Source of the DNA: PALSA-1180 sp964624625
GTDB taxonomy: Bacteria; Oederibacteriota; Muellerivitia; Muellerivitales; Muellerivitaceae
Assembly (NCBI GenBank): GCA_964624625.1
Contig: CAZUXW010000018.1
Location: 1 to 46,512 of the forward strand
Length of the DNA stretch: 46,512 nucleotides
Direction: 5' to 3'
Position 1 is the first letter of the stretch. Each line of letters opens with the position of its first letter. The notes under the pieces were generated by a model. That model ran no database searches, was not told the DNA's origin, and saw only the letters and a list, made by a program, of their open reading frames with translations. The position numbers and the translations under genes are program-made. Below are positions 32,492 to 41,200 of this stretch, piece by piece.

Positions 32492-33550
32492 TTAGGTTTT
32501 TTTGGTCCGCTTGGCCGCCTGAGCGGCGGTTGTTTCCCTCCATAAACTTGCCAAACCATCCCAAAGGCTTTTTCGCAGCGTCAAATGATATACCGAATTG
32601 GCCGGCAGGGCCTTGACCAGCCGGTGATGGGCCTTTCCCAAATTGTGATATGGCATTCCGGGGAAGAGATGGTGCACGGCGTGGTAGCGGAGTCCCACCG
32701 GCGCCCAGAGGGCCGTGGTGACCGGATTTCCGGGAACCGTTACGGAATCCAAGAATTGCTCGGAAAACTCCAGGGTTTGACCGGAAGGGTTGCGGTAACA
32801 ATGGGTCGCAGCGACCGTTCGAAGGCCGTTGGTCAAGAGGATAGCCGTCGCCAGGATGTACCAAAGGAAGAGGACTTTTATAGGTAGGATCCCTTTCCAC
32901 ACCAAAAAGACAAAAACGGCGGCATAAAGGAAGGTGGTGAATTCCTGCAGCCTCCAATAGCGGCCGTCCCGTTCCTGGGGCTCGGGCCTTTTCCAATCGG
33001 GGTCGATCGAGAGGGACGAAAGGTATTCCCAGAGCAGTTTCCGCAGGGGGGGGATGAGGTAGGACAAGGGGGTCAATAGGAAGCGAACGGTAAACACAAG
33101 GGGAACCACCAGCATGGTCAGGAAAAATAGAATGATCCGGAAGCGCCCGAGCAGGACGAAGGGGAGATACTCGCCGTCATCCTTGGTACCGTACATTTTT
33201 TGTTTGTGATGGTCGATATGGACGCCCATGTAGGTAAAGGAGGGAACCATGAAGGGAAACCCGCAAAGCAGATTCCAGACGAAGCGAAAAACGGGAAAGG
33301 AGTCTTTTTTAAGATGGGTCAGTTCATGGATGAAGATGACCGCCCGGTATAGGCAAAAGGTCGAGACAGCCATGTAAAGTAGTTGTTGGGAGGAAAAATT
33401 AGCGGCCTTTACCGCGAAGAAAAAGGCGGCCCACCCCAGGCAAGCGTTGAACAAAAAATCGGCCCAATAGAGGGGCGCGCTTGGCTCAAAAAGGTCCTCG
33501 ACGACTTTTTTGGCATCAGCCATGGGAAAGGCGGGTTTTTCACTGTTCAT
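32492..33550 (-). CDS. Membrane fatty acid desaturase family protein
   Basis: A 352-residue integral-membrane di-iron enzyme of the fatty acid desaturase/hydroxylase superfamily. The three histidine boxes are HELTH (75-79), HIDHH (111-115) and HAVHH (290-294), spaced by pairs of membrane helices as expected. A further YHNLGKAHH follows the last box. Such enzymes introduce double bonds or hydroxyls into lipid acyl chains, or act on carotenoids or other lipids, using O2 and reduced ferredoxin or similar. This suggests the organism meets oxygen at least at times. It is the last gene of the reverse-strand run that begins at 37954, 105 nt after the TPR membrane gene. Substrate cannot be told from sequence. 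Confidence 0.9.
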   Translation of the reverse strand: MNSEKPAFPMADAKKVVEDLFEPSAPLYWADFLFNACLGWAAFFFAVKAANFSSQQLLYMAVSTFCLYRAVIFIHELTHLKKDSFPVFRFVWNLLCGFPFMVPSFTYMGVHIDHHKQKMYGTKDDGEYLPFVLLGRFRIILFFLTMLVVPLVFTVRFLLTPLSYLIPPLRKLLWEYLSSLSIDPDWKRPEPQERDGRYWRLQEFTTFLYAAVFVFLVWKGILPIKVLFLWYILATAILLTNGLRTVAATHCYRNPSGQTLEFSEQFLDSVTVPGNPVTTALWAPVGLRYHAVHHLFPGMPYHNLGKAHHRLVKALPANSVYHLTLRKSLWDGLASLWRETTAAQAAKRTKKT

Positions 33551-33655
33551 GGGTATCTCACTTTAGGGTTCGGCCCTGTTGTTTTGAAGGGGGAGTTTAA
33601 CGGAAATCGGGTTTTTTGGGAAGAAGGGCGGGCCGTCCCGCGCCGGTTGAAACCG

Positions 33656-35572
33656 TCAAAAACCTTGAAGTTGATCCAGCATTTGACGGGTCGCGGGGTT
33701 CTGGGGGTTTATTTCCAGTGAGGCTTGAAGAAATTTTTTGCCCAGGGACAATTGGTGAAGCCTTAAATAGGAGACCCCGAGGTTGAAGTAAATTTCCTCA
33801 TAGCCGCCCCCCGACCGCCTCAGGCATTCGGAGAACAAATCCCTGGCGGTTTCATATTCCCCTGCCCTCAAACAGAAGAGGCCCAAGCTGGAAAGGCCCA
33901 TGGAATAGTTTTGGGACAGATAGAAGCCCCCCCACCAGGACGATAATATTTTGGGATTGAATTGCTCCAGGTCATGGAGCGCGGCGCCGTCGGATGGTGT
34001 TTGAATGCGCCGGGATGTAAGCAGGCTGGCGTAGTTCAAGGCGGGCAAATCCATCGCGTAATCCCCCCGGGCATAGATGGACGAGCACTCGTCCAAGTAA
34101 ATCAACCGCCAATTGGGAAGGCGCCGCAGCTGGTCAACCCAGGGGGCGGCGGAGTTGTATTCCATGAGGATCAGCTGGGGCTGGTACTGAATCAATAGAC
34201 GGCTTAAGCCTGGTTCCCGGAAGCTTTGGAGGTAATTTCCGTAAAAGCCTTGGTCCATCACCTCAAGCCGTCCATCAATGAAGGTGGGCTGGGAGCCTTT
34301 CCAATCCATCCAACCCCCAAAATCCAAATTGTTCAAGAGCCGGCCCTCCAGATGATGGCTTTCCAGGAATTCGGCAGCGGCCACCGGCAGCCGGTCCGGA
34401 TCCAAGCCCAATCCGAAGCGGTCCACCCGCCGGTCGCTGACGTAATAGGCGTTAGTCATGACCCTCAGGCACAGACCGAGGATTAGGATGGCCGCCGCGG
34501 CCGGAAAAGTTTTTTGGCCCTTCCAGTTCCAGTTTCTGGAGAAGGGAGTATCCCCGAAAGCGGAAGCGAGGATGGGAAGACAGGCGAAGGCGAAGAGGGG
34601 GATGTTTCTCACCATGGTTCCGCCGAGCCAGGCGAAGCTAAGGAAAATCAAAAACTCATGCAGTTTCCTCCGCCTAAGGGTTCCGGCCAAAAGGAAGAAC
34701 CCTGGGACGGATAAAGCGAAAAAGAGAAGTATTTGAATACTGGAATCGTGATGAGGGGTTTGGGCCCGCCAATAGTCCCAAGGCGCCGAGAACTCGGAGA
34801 TAGTTTGATGGAAAAGATTTCCGGATTGGAAACGAGTTAACAGCACCAGGGGAAAGGCCGCTCCCTTTAAAAAATAAGGGTTCAAGCAATCCGCGGCCAA
34901 GGAAAGGAGCCCATATCGAACTAGGAGAGGGTCCCATTTTTTACGGTGGAACCGACCGCTGAGGGCATGGGCTGCGACCGCCAGCCATCCGAGCATGAAG
35001 AGACCCTCGGTATTGATCCATAGGAACTGGAGGAGGGGAAGTAAAAACAGGAAATTCTTGTTTTGGGTTCGAAATTCCAAAACCAATAGGGTCAGGCTTA
35101 TATAAAACCACGAAAAGACTTCGGGCCGGACGACGAACCTTCTTTCGCAAAGAATGGCGGCCGCCAGCAGTAAAAGGCAGGCCGATCCGGGAGGGGTCCG
35201 GCTCAAGCGGAGGCGCCAAAAGAGTATTCCAAAGCTGAGGGTGATGACCGCTAGGTGAAGGAGGGTCAAGGCGGAATAGCCTCCGATGGTTTGGGTAAGA
35301 AAAAGCGCGATTTGATAGAGGCCGTGGGAATCAAGATAGTTCTGGTTATTTTGGGTGTAGGTGAAGGTATCCTTGAGGGGGAATGAATGGTGTTGAAGGA
35401 TCCAGCGCCCGCCGGCCAGGTGCGTCCCCAGGTCATAGGAACCGATTCGTTTTGCCGAGAATAAAAGCACCAGGAGAAAGCAGGCGAGGAGGGGGTAAAG
35501 CCAACCGGATTGGGAAAGTGGTTTCCAGTTTAAAGGTGGGGAGGGGATAGGCGGCTTTTGAAGCTCTGGCAT
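33656..35572 (-). CDS. Polytopic membrane protein with C-terminal TPRs, possibly GT-C-like
   Basis: A 638-residue protein with about ten membrane segments in residues 25-385. The first extracytoplasmic loop reads GSYDLGTHLAGGRWILQHHS, then FPLKDTFTYT and YLDSHGLYQIAL. This acidic and His-bearing loop is typical of a GT-C-like group of uncharacterised envelope proteins, but it lacks the SVWP-DD motif of the four other GT-C-like genes. A soluble domain follows (NLDFGGWMDWKGSQPTFIDG). Two or three TPRs close the protein (FCLRAGEYETARDLFSECLR, then YFNLGVSYLRLHQLSLGKKF). AGGA at 35577-35580 serves the ATG. It lies 19 nt after the TPR gene and is likely in one operon with the secreted/TPR pair. 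Confidence 0.75.
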   Translation of the reverse strand: MPELQKPPIPSPPLNWKPLSQSGWLYPLLACFLLVLLFSAKRIGSYDLGTHLAGGRWILQHHSFPLKDTFTYTQNNQNYLDSHGLYQIALFLTQTIGGYSALTLLHLAVITLSFGILFWRLRLSRTPPGSACLLLLAAAILCERRFVVRPEVFSWFYISLTLLVLEFRTQNKNFLFLLPLLQFLWINTEGLFMLGWLAVAAHALSGRFHRKKWDPLLVRYGLLSLAADCLNPYFLKGAAFPLVLLTRFQSGNLFHQTISEFSAPWDYWRAQTPHHDSSIQILLFFALSVPGFFLLAGTLRRRKLHEFLIFLSFAWLGGTMVRNIPLFAFACLPILASAFGDTPFSRNWNWKGQKTFPAAAAILILGLCLRVMTNAYYVSDRRVDRFGLGLDPDRLPVAAAEFLESHHLEGRLLNNLDFGGWMDWKGSQPTFIDGRLEVMDQGFYGNYLQSFREPGLSRLLIQYQPQLILMEYNSAAPWVDQLRRLPNWRLIYLDECSSIYARGDYAMDLPALNYASLLTSRRIQTPSDGAALHDLEQFNPKILSSWWGGFYLSQNYSMGLSSLGLFCLRAGEYETARDLFSECLRRSGGGYEEIYFNLGVSYLRLHQLSLGKKFLQASLEINPQNPATRQMLDQLQGF

Positions 35573-35591
35573 AATTTCCTGGAAAATTCCG

Positions 35592-36746
35592 TTATTTACC
35601 CAATTGGGTTGTTACTTCCAGGATTAAAGGATAATCCTTTGGTAAGCGGGATTTTAATATCGAAAGGGCCTCTTCCCGATGGGTTCGGGCGGACTTGGAT
35701 TCGCCCAAACCCTCCTCCGCGCGGGCCAGGCGAAGGAGCGTAACGGCCACCAAGGGGTGCTGGGTTCCAAAGGCTTCCCGGCTGGTGGCAAGGGATTTAT
35801 TCAATAAATCCTCGGCGGATTTGTAGTCGCCGACCGATTGATAGGCTTCCGCGAGGCGTTGAAGGTAGGGAAGGACCGTATAACCGTAATAAACCCCCAC
35901 ATAGCCTTTGGCGATCTTGAGGACCGACCCGTAAAGCGGTTTCGCCTTTTCCGGTTGTCCCGTGGAGGCGTAATAATCCCCGAGTTTTTTCATGGCGTCC
36001 TCCCACTCGACGCCTTCGGCGGGAAAGTTTTTTTGGGCGAGGGACAGGGCTTTTTGAAGGCTCGCCAGCGCCTCGGCGGGCCGTTTGTCGGCGAGGAAGG
36101 CAATGGCGAGGGATGACAGCATCTGGATCGACAAAACCGGGGGGCCGGCGTTTTTGTCTTGGAGTTCCAATCCCCGTTTCAGCAAGGTTTGAGCGGCGGT
36201 ATTATTTCGAAGGTTCAATTCAATCCCGCCTAAAAGACCTAAAGCCTTCACCAGCCCGCCTTGGTCGGTGAATTTCTCCCGGATGTCGAGAGCCCTTTTT
36301 CCGAAAAACTCCGCTTCTTTCCATTTACCCCAATCGTCATAAAGCGCCGCCAGCTGTTCCAGGGATTCAGCCACGAGGGGATCCTGGGGACCAAGTTTTT
36401 TTTCCCGGATAGCCAGCCCCCATTTCAGGTTTGATTCGGCCTCCTCAAAACGGGCCAGGACCCGGTCAAGGGTCGCCAAATCGGTCAGGACCGGCACGAT
36501 GGCCAAATGGGTGGGTCCGTATCGGTTGCGCGCCGTTTCTAAGGCGGCTTTGGCGGAAGCCAGGGCATCGTTTAAAAAACCAGCTTCGTTATTTTTGTAG
36601 GCGGAGTATTGGGCCGAGAGCAGTCCATCCACGCTGTCGAGCAGTTCTTGGGACGGCCCGGTGGAAGGAAGCGTGAATAGGAAAAAAAGCGCGGGAAGGA
36701 AGGTGAAGGGGTTAGGCCTTGGGTAATTCCTGGCGGGAGGGTTCAT
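35592..36746 (-). CDS. Exported TPR protein (cassette copy A)
   Basis: A 384-residue protein made almost wholly of tetratricopeptide repeats of the kinesin-light-chain kind, with about seven 42-residue units, e.g. LTDLATLDRVLARFEEAESN, LEQLAALYDDWGKWKEAEFF, and RLAEAYQSVGDYKSAEDLLN. The N-terminus (NPFTFLPALFFLFTLPSTGP) looks like a signal peptide, so the repeats would lie in the periplasm or outside. The ATG at 36746 overlaps the TGA of the upstream secreted gene (ATGA), and a purine stretch (GAAGGGA) lies just before it; a more upstream ATG at 36767 is less likely. The paralogue at 43414-44574 shares the layout and phrases such as KWGLA, EKKLG/EKNLG, AKPLY and HP-VA. The likely role is a scaffold for protein assembly. 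Confidence 0.85.
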   Translation of the reverse strand: MNPPARNYPRPNPFTFLPALFFLFTLPSTGPSQELLDSVDGLLSAQYSAYKNNEAGFLNDALASAKAALETARNRYGPTHLAIVPVLTDLATLDRVLARFEEAESNLKWGLAIREKKLGPQDPLVAESLEQLAALYDDWGKWKEAEFFGKRALDIREKFTDQGGLVKALGLLGGIELNLRNNTAAQTLLKRGLELQDKNAGPPVLSIQMLSSLAIAFLADKRPAEALASLQKALSLAQKNFPAEGVEWEDAMKKLGDYYASTGQPEKAKPLYGSVLKIAKGYVGVYYGYTVLPYLQRLAEAYQSVGDYKSAEDLLNKSLATSREAFGTQHPLVAVTLLRLARAEEGLGESKSARTHREEALSILKSRLPKDYPLILEVTTQLGK

Positions 36747-37954
36747 GGAATCAATCCCTTCGCCCAAGGAAGGGGAGTGGGAATGGAAGGAACGGGCGTG
36801 GGATCAAAGACGCTGTATTTTCCCAGGATCACGACGTTCGCGTCCCGCTCAAAATCATCGGTCCAAGTTTTCCAACCGTCATTCGAGGATATGGCGCGGG
36901 ATAGATGGGCGCCCCCGTCAAAAGTCAGATAATCCCCGTTGGATAGTCCTCCCGAATTTCCCATGTCGGAGAGAAGGTAACAATCGTCGCAGGAATGACC
37001 GTCCTTGGCAGATCGTCCCGAATCGGTTTGGAAAACCACGCACCGGCATTCGGGAGGGAAGGCTTGCAGACTGCTGTTGGGATCCAAACCAATGGTGACC
37101 CATTGAAAGCTGGTGGAGATTTGGTCCTGGTTCAAGCCAATGCCCGAATAGACCAGTTTGGTTTTGTGACGCAAGTGATCGATGGAATAGACCCGGTAGT
37201 TGAGAGGGCCGGAGGGGGTTCCTTGTTTTCGGACCCGAACCAGGAATCCCTGGGGGTTGATGCCGCCATGGGGATGGAGGGCTTGGCCCTGCATCACATC
37301 GTCGGATGGGTCGTTGGGGGTGCCGTTGCCGTGGATGGGCCGTTCCCCAAAATCATCGTATGGGTTTCCCAAGCTTTGGAGTCCGCTTCCCTGGAGCGCG
37401 AAAAGAGGTTGGAGCCCCAGTTCCTTCCAGCTGGTTCCATCGAACAGGAGTACATTCAAACGCTTGTCCGGCAAAGCATCCCGGGGGTGAAAGGGATTGA
37501 GGGGAGTGGTCGCCGCGATGGACGCGAAATTTTCGGCGCCAATCACGCCCACCGGATGGCTGCCGCCGCGGTTTGCGTCAAACTCGATCACCAGGTGGTA
37601 AACCTTACCGGCCTCGAGGGGGAGATCGCTGAAAGCGAGGCTATTCCAACCGCCACCCTTGGGCGTGATCCTGGAGAACCCCAGTAGATTCGCGGAGGGT
37701 TTTCCCGCCTCATCCTCGCGAAGGCTCACTTGATAAGAAGGAGGTCGTTGGGATTTCTCGCAAAAGAAGGAGGCCCCGATGAGGTTCAAATCTTTTCGAC
37801 AGGTGAATCGGAAGGAAATTTTTTTCTCGTGGCCGTCCAAGGCGATGGAAACCCGCGAGTTGAGGATGAAGCGGTTTCCAAAATCCGCCCGTGAGGGAGG
37901 GGCGATGAGAAGCAAAAAAAGGAAAGAAGGGATCAAGCGTGTGAGGAAATTCAT
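36743..37954 (-). CDS. Secreted beta-rich protein of unknown family (cassette copy A)
   Basis: A 403-residue exported protein with a clear signal peptide (LIPSFLFLLLIAPPSRA|DFGN). No known family recognised. The composition suggests one or two beta-sandwich domains: ISFRFTCRKDLNLIGASFFC, then GKVYHLVIEFDANRGGSHPV, FQWVTIGLDP and CDDCYLLSDMGNSGGL, TFDGGAHLSRA. The paired cysteines (DDC, FTC, FFC) suggest disulphides. Those phrases are kept in the paralogue at 44571-45794 (VYHLVLEHDAYRGGEHSVG, CEDCYLLSDVSNSGGL, LTFDGGAHLSRA), which marks them as structural or binding core. A TAGGAT box lies exactly 6 nt before the ATG. The gene is divergent from the 1,679-residue Thr-rich protein and overlaps the TPR gene, so the three likely act together. 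Confidence 0.85.
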   Translation of the reverse strand: MNFLTRLIPSFLFLLLIAPPSRADFGNRFILNSRVSIALDGHEKKISFRFTCRKDLNLIGASFFCEKSQRPPSYQVSLREDEAGKPSANLLGFSRITPKGGGWNSLAFSDLPLEAGKVYHLVIEFDANRGGSHPVGVIGAENFASIAATTPLNPFHPRDALPDKRLNVLLFDGTSWKELGLQPLFALQGSGLQSLGNPYDDFGERPIHGNGTPNDPSDDVMQGQALHPHGGINPQGFLVRVRKQGTPSGPLNYRVYSIDHLRHKTKLVYSGIGLNQDQISTSFQWVTIGLDPNSSLQAFPPECRCVVFQTDSGRSAKDGHSCDDCYLLSDMGNSGGLSNGDYLTFDGGAHLSRAISSNDGWKTWTDDFERDANVVILGKYSVFDPTPVPSIPTPLPWAKGLIP

Positions 37955-37960
37955 TGGTTA

Positions 37961-37966
37961 ATCCTA
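37961..37966 (-). promoter_or_regulatory. Putative leaderless -10 box TAGGAT (reverse strand)
   Basis: On the reverse strand TAGGAT is followed by TAACCA and the ATG at 37954, spacing 6 nt, with no Shine-Dalgarno. The paralogous cassette has TAGGAT, AAATCC, ATG at 45806-45792. Conservation of hexamer and spacing between the duplicates, while the 6 nt between differ, supports a functional site. Confidence 0.5.
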
Positions 37967-38223
37967 CAATGAAAAGTGGATTTTAGGAGGAGGATAAGAA
38001 GAGGGTTGGGTCGAAAAAACGGTTTTTTATGGAGGTTTTAGGTTTACCAAAAACAGGGTAATCGATTCGTTAAACTTGAGCCTTTTAACATTAAATCAGT
38101 TGTATTTATTACAATCTTTATGCTACATTTTAGTTAACAAAACGAAACAAAACATCTCCACGACATTGATTTCTTAACTCACAACGCCAACCCAAAGTTC
38201 AGGATTCGCCAAAAAAGTTAGGA
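37967..38223. promoter_or_regulatory. AT-rich divergent control region of cassette A
   Basis: This 257-nt spacer between divergent genes is clearly more AT-rich than the genes around it. For the forward direction TTGTAT (38100-38105) and TACATT (38124-38129), 18 nt apart, form a possible promoter. A second TAGGAT at 38219-38224 overlaps the TTG that opens the giant gene's reading frame. An AAAAAA...TTTTTT hairpin lies near 38015-38029. No riboswitch recognised. Confidence 0.3.
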
Positions 38224-41200
38224 TTGGGCCGGATTCTAAAAACGATTTACGACTGCTCGAAAACTTACTCAACATTTTCCGATGGGGAGAATAAAATTTT
38301 AAATCGAATTTTTGAACGAAAAATTTATTTAGTCCCCAAGCTTGGCTGCTTCCTTCCCGAAACTCGCCGAAAAATTCTTGTACCTTTTTTCCTCCTTTCA
38401 ATATTTGCGGCCTATCCGGTTGCCGCTCAAGTGACCTATACCAACTGTCCCGTAACGGAGCCCAGCGCCGCGGCGCAGCATCAAACCATGCCGGTTGCCA
38501 TGGGGGTTGGGCTCCATCAAATGGTTGTGGGAGGCGCTTGCGGGTCGGCTTTAACGGTCACTCTTCCCCCCGGGGCAGTGCCGGTGACGGCCTATGCCTA
38601 CGTGGAATACGCGGGATCAACGGAAAGCACCGGCGCCATTCAAATCAACGGAAGTTCCACCAGTGCGGGCGTAATACCAGGAGCTCCCGTCACCTCGAAC
38701 GGCCATGGTCTCGGGAGCACCTGGTACAGCGAGCGCTATGGCGTCAGCCCCGCTCAATTGTCGGGCGGACCCTATACACTCTCGGGCTTTACCGATGGAT
38801 GCAATGGTGATTCCCTAGTGGTGCTCTACACCGTTCCGGGCGAAACCAGCACCAATGCGGTGGCCATTTCGGATGGTAACAACGTTTGGCATATCGAGGA
38901 AAACGGCGAGGTGGTGGACGGGCAGACGCCGCCGGATACCAAACTGGATTGGACTTGTTTGGGATTAAGCTGCGCGACCACCAAAACGAAGATGTCAGCG
39001 GTGGGCGGGATGCAGCAATGTAACGAAGGCAACCTTAATGGGGACTCGGACCAAATCGAAAAGTATGGATCGGGAGGCGTCTCGGCCACCGGATCACCCG
39101 CCCTATGGAGCGGACCTCCGGGGATTTTGGAATGCGGACCCAAGGACACGGCCAGGATGTATGACCTGGGGACGAACTTCCAGGGCGGGGCCACGACCAT
39201 GGAATGGGGCCTCTTCATTGGAACTCAAACCGCCAAATCCACTTTTTGGCAGCAGGCCGTAATTTCGGAATATCAATGCAACCCGACCCAGCAATGTTCG
39301 GTGACCACGACTTTTAACGGAACCGGCGGGCCGCCATTCGGGTGGCAAAACGGGACCGTGCCTTACGATGAGGGCACCTGGGGCCAAAGCGGGGGATCGA
39401 TCTCCCTTCAAACTTGCTGCAGCCACGGCTCGATCAATAATTTTTTAGTGAACAATTCGGTCAACAGCGCCCCTGGAACCCTGCAGGTTTCCATGTGCCA
39501 GCCGGTAGACGGCAGCACCTTTGGCGGATTGGTGTTTGGGTATGATATCACCACGGGAAATGGATATGGCATCCAGTTCTTCAACAACGGCTCGGGAAAC
39601 CCTGGGACTCTTTATTGGATGAAATACACGGGCGGGGTTTCCTCCACGGTAACTACCACGTCGTTGGCGAACGGCGCCTTGAACGGTTGTCCCTTCTGGG
39701 TGGAAGTGGACGTCAATGCCTCCTGCCAATACGCCGTCAAGATCGCCACCAGCCAAGCGGGTTTGGCCGCGGCGGCGGTGGTGGCCACCTATTCAGGCCC
39801 AGGCGCCTGCTCCAGCGGATACATGGGAATCTCGCAGTGGAACAACACGAAAGCCACCTTCCAAAAATTCCAATTCACCGGTAATTGCCCGCCGACCCCC
39901 ACCCCAACCCGAACCCCCACTCCTACTCCCTCCAATACCCCGACCAAGACTCCCACTACGACCTTTACCATGACCTCTACCTCCACTAATACGTCAACCT
40001 CTACCAGCACTTCGACGTCAACCTCGACCAGCACCTCGACCTCCACTTCCACTTCGACAAGCACCTCCACCTCGACCCCCACGCCCACCTTTACCCGCAC
40101 TTTTACCGCGACCAGCACCTCGACTTCTACCTCAACGAGCACCTCCACATCGACCAAAACTTCCACCTCAACCTCCACCAGCACTTCTACGAGCACCTCT
40201 ACTTCGACCTCGACCAGCACCGCGACAGCCACCGCCACGGCCACAGCGACCTCCACCAAAACGAACACTGCCACCAGCACTTCCACCAACACCTCAACCT
40301 CGACCTCGACCAGCACCGCGACGGCCACTGCCACAGCGACTTCTACCAAGACGAATACCTCCACCAGCACGTCCACCAACACCTCCACGTCTACCAGCAC
40401 TTCCACCAACACCGCGACTAGTACCTCTACCGCCACGGCGACCGCTACCTCGACCGCGACATCCACTAAGACGAATACTTCCACCAGCACATCCACCAAC
40501 ACTTCTACTTCCACCAGTACCTCTACCAATACCGCCACCGCCACCAATACCGCTACCAATACGAATACGTCCACGAATACCTTCACGGCCACCAACACCA
40601 AAACCAACACGAACACCAATACTTCCACCAACACCGCGACGTCCACCAACACTCCCACCCCTACCAACACCGCCACGGGGACGACCACTCCTACCAATAC
40701 CCCGACCAAAACTTTGACGCCCACCAACACCAATACTTCAATGAATACCCCGACCTTTACCAACACCTTCACCAATACCAACACCAGCACCTTTACCAAT
40801 ACCACCACCAATACTTCGACCAAAACCCCCACTCCGACTTTCACGAATACCAATACCAGCACTAATACGAATACCAACACCTTTACCCCGACGGCCACCA
40901 ACACGCCTACCAATACCAATACCGCCACCAATACCAACACTGCGACTTTCACGAGAACCAACACCAATACCCCCACCATCACCAATACTCCAACCCCCAC
41001 CAGCACCCCTACCAACACCAACACCGTGCCGCCGACTTCGACGGTAACGGTACTGGGTCCGCCCACTCATACCCCGACAAACACTCCTCCTCCCACGAAT
41101 ACGCCCACGAATAGTTCCACGATCACCTTCACCTTTACCCCCAGCAATACCCAAACCTCCACCTCCACCAGAACCTTTACTTTTACGCCGACCAATACCA

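Noticed and set aside
39789..41066. Long reverse-strand open frame rich in Val and Leu (425 codons), and similar frames at 41067-41468 and 41733-41942
   Set aside because: It is the complement of the Thr-X tract: ACC/ACG codons read backwards as GGT/CGT or, shifted, as GTN and GAG. No start signal, no domain; it exists only because the repeat lacks stop codons in that frame.
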